NCBI GenBank assembly: GCA_943331195.2
Contig: CALQKQ020000271.1
Span: 1-5,418 of the forward strand
Direction of reading: 5' to 3'
Source of the DNA: Akkermansia muciniphila
GTDB taxonomy: Bacteria > Verrucomicrobiota > Verrucomicrobiia > Verrucomicrobiales > V1-33
DNA: 5,418 nucleotides
The notes below the pieces were generated by a model. That model worked only from the letters and a program-made list of their open reading frames with translations, had not been told where the DNA came from and did no database searches. Numbering within the stretch: position 1 is the stretch's first letter; each line of letters starts with the position of its first letter. Made by a program: the position numbers and the translations under genes. This document shows, one piece after another, positions 5,358-5,418 of this stretch.

Positions 5358-5418
5358 GGCGGGTCTGTTGCTGGCATTGCCGCTGGGCGTGTCGACCATT
5401 CACGGTTCGGTAGGGGCA

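Larger units (their letters stand above)
4939..5418. other. 480-base stretch without a recognised gene
   Basis: Apart from the hairpins and repeats listed separately, this stretch holds no supported gene. The part from about 5087 to 5210 contains only a small inverted repeat (TCGCG at 5155-5159 with CGCGA at 5162-5166) and a TTGACT at 5141-5146 that lacks a matching -10 box. Both strands have short open frames, but they follow the repeats and show no recognisable domain. At the right edge a + strand frame from ATG 5326 runs open to the window end with a hydrophobic LLLALPLG core and could be the start of a secreted protein; the evidence is too thin to call it. Confidence 0.6.

Noticed and set aside
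4916..5403. Two minus-strand frames (125 and 74 codons) over the right-end intergenic region
   Set aside because: They run through both repeat blocks, one ends inside the peptidase gene, and their recognisable phrases (VERSDTTG, CPGL) look like translated repeats and not a protein domain.
5087..5418. tRNA or other standard RNA gene
   Set aside because: GGTTCGG near 5405 recalls a T-loop, but no acceptor, D or anticodon arms can be built around it.

Overview
The window is GC-rich DNA with a strongly G-rich + strand. Two long + strand genes fill most of it, a third gene starts on the minus strand at the left edge, and about 480 bases of repeat-like, hairpin-rich DNA lie at the right end. A Verrucomicrobiota or other PVC-group bacterium fits best. 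The TPR/redoxin protein family, the secreted S9A prolyl oligopeptidase, the G-ending codon bias and the style of the intergenic repeats all point that way. This assignment is inference from memory of such genomes; there is no rRNA or other marker here to prove it.

Left edge, 1-219 (minus): the first 73 codons of a secreted protein with the N-terminal domain of DsbD/ScsB-type thiol:disulfide interchange proteins; the rest lies outside the window. The gap 220-317 is a divergent intergenic region dominated by long G-runs. Next, 318-2642 (+) encodes a secreted 774-aa protein: TPR-like helical repeats, an unusual histidine-rich core and a C-terminal thioredoxin/redoxin domain with a CAHC motif. 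After a 169-base gap, 2812-4938 (+) encodes a complete 708-aa prolyl oligopeptidase with signal peptide, beta-propeller and intact Ser-Asp-His triad.

Right end, 4939-5418: no convincing complete gene. It holds a strong hairpin just after the peptidase stop, a cluster of alternating GC-rich inverted repeats (about 4986-5086), and a second block (about 5211-5357) with two hairpins and three tandem 17-bp units, each a tiny hairpin. These two blocks look like dispersed intergenic repeat families and are the least explained part of the window.

All three proteins appear to be exported. A plausible common theme is envelope protein and peptide handling: the DsbD-like protein could pass reductant to the thioredoxin-fold domain of the divergently encoded TPR protein, while the peptidase degrades proline-containing peptides in the periplasm. 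The two + strand genes may be co-transcribed, but the 169-base gap makes that uncertain. No ordinary gene start here has a well-placed Shine-Dalgarno sequence.
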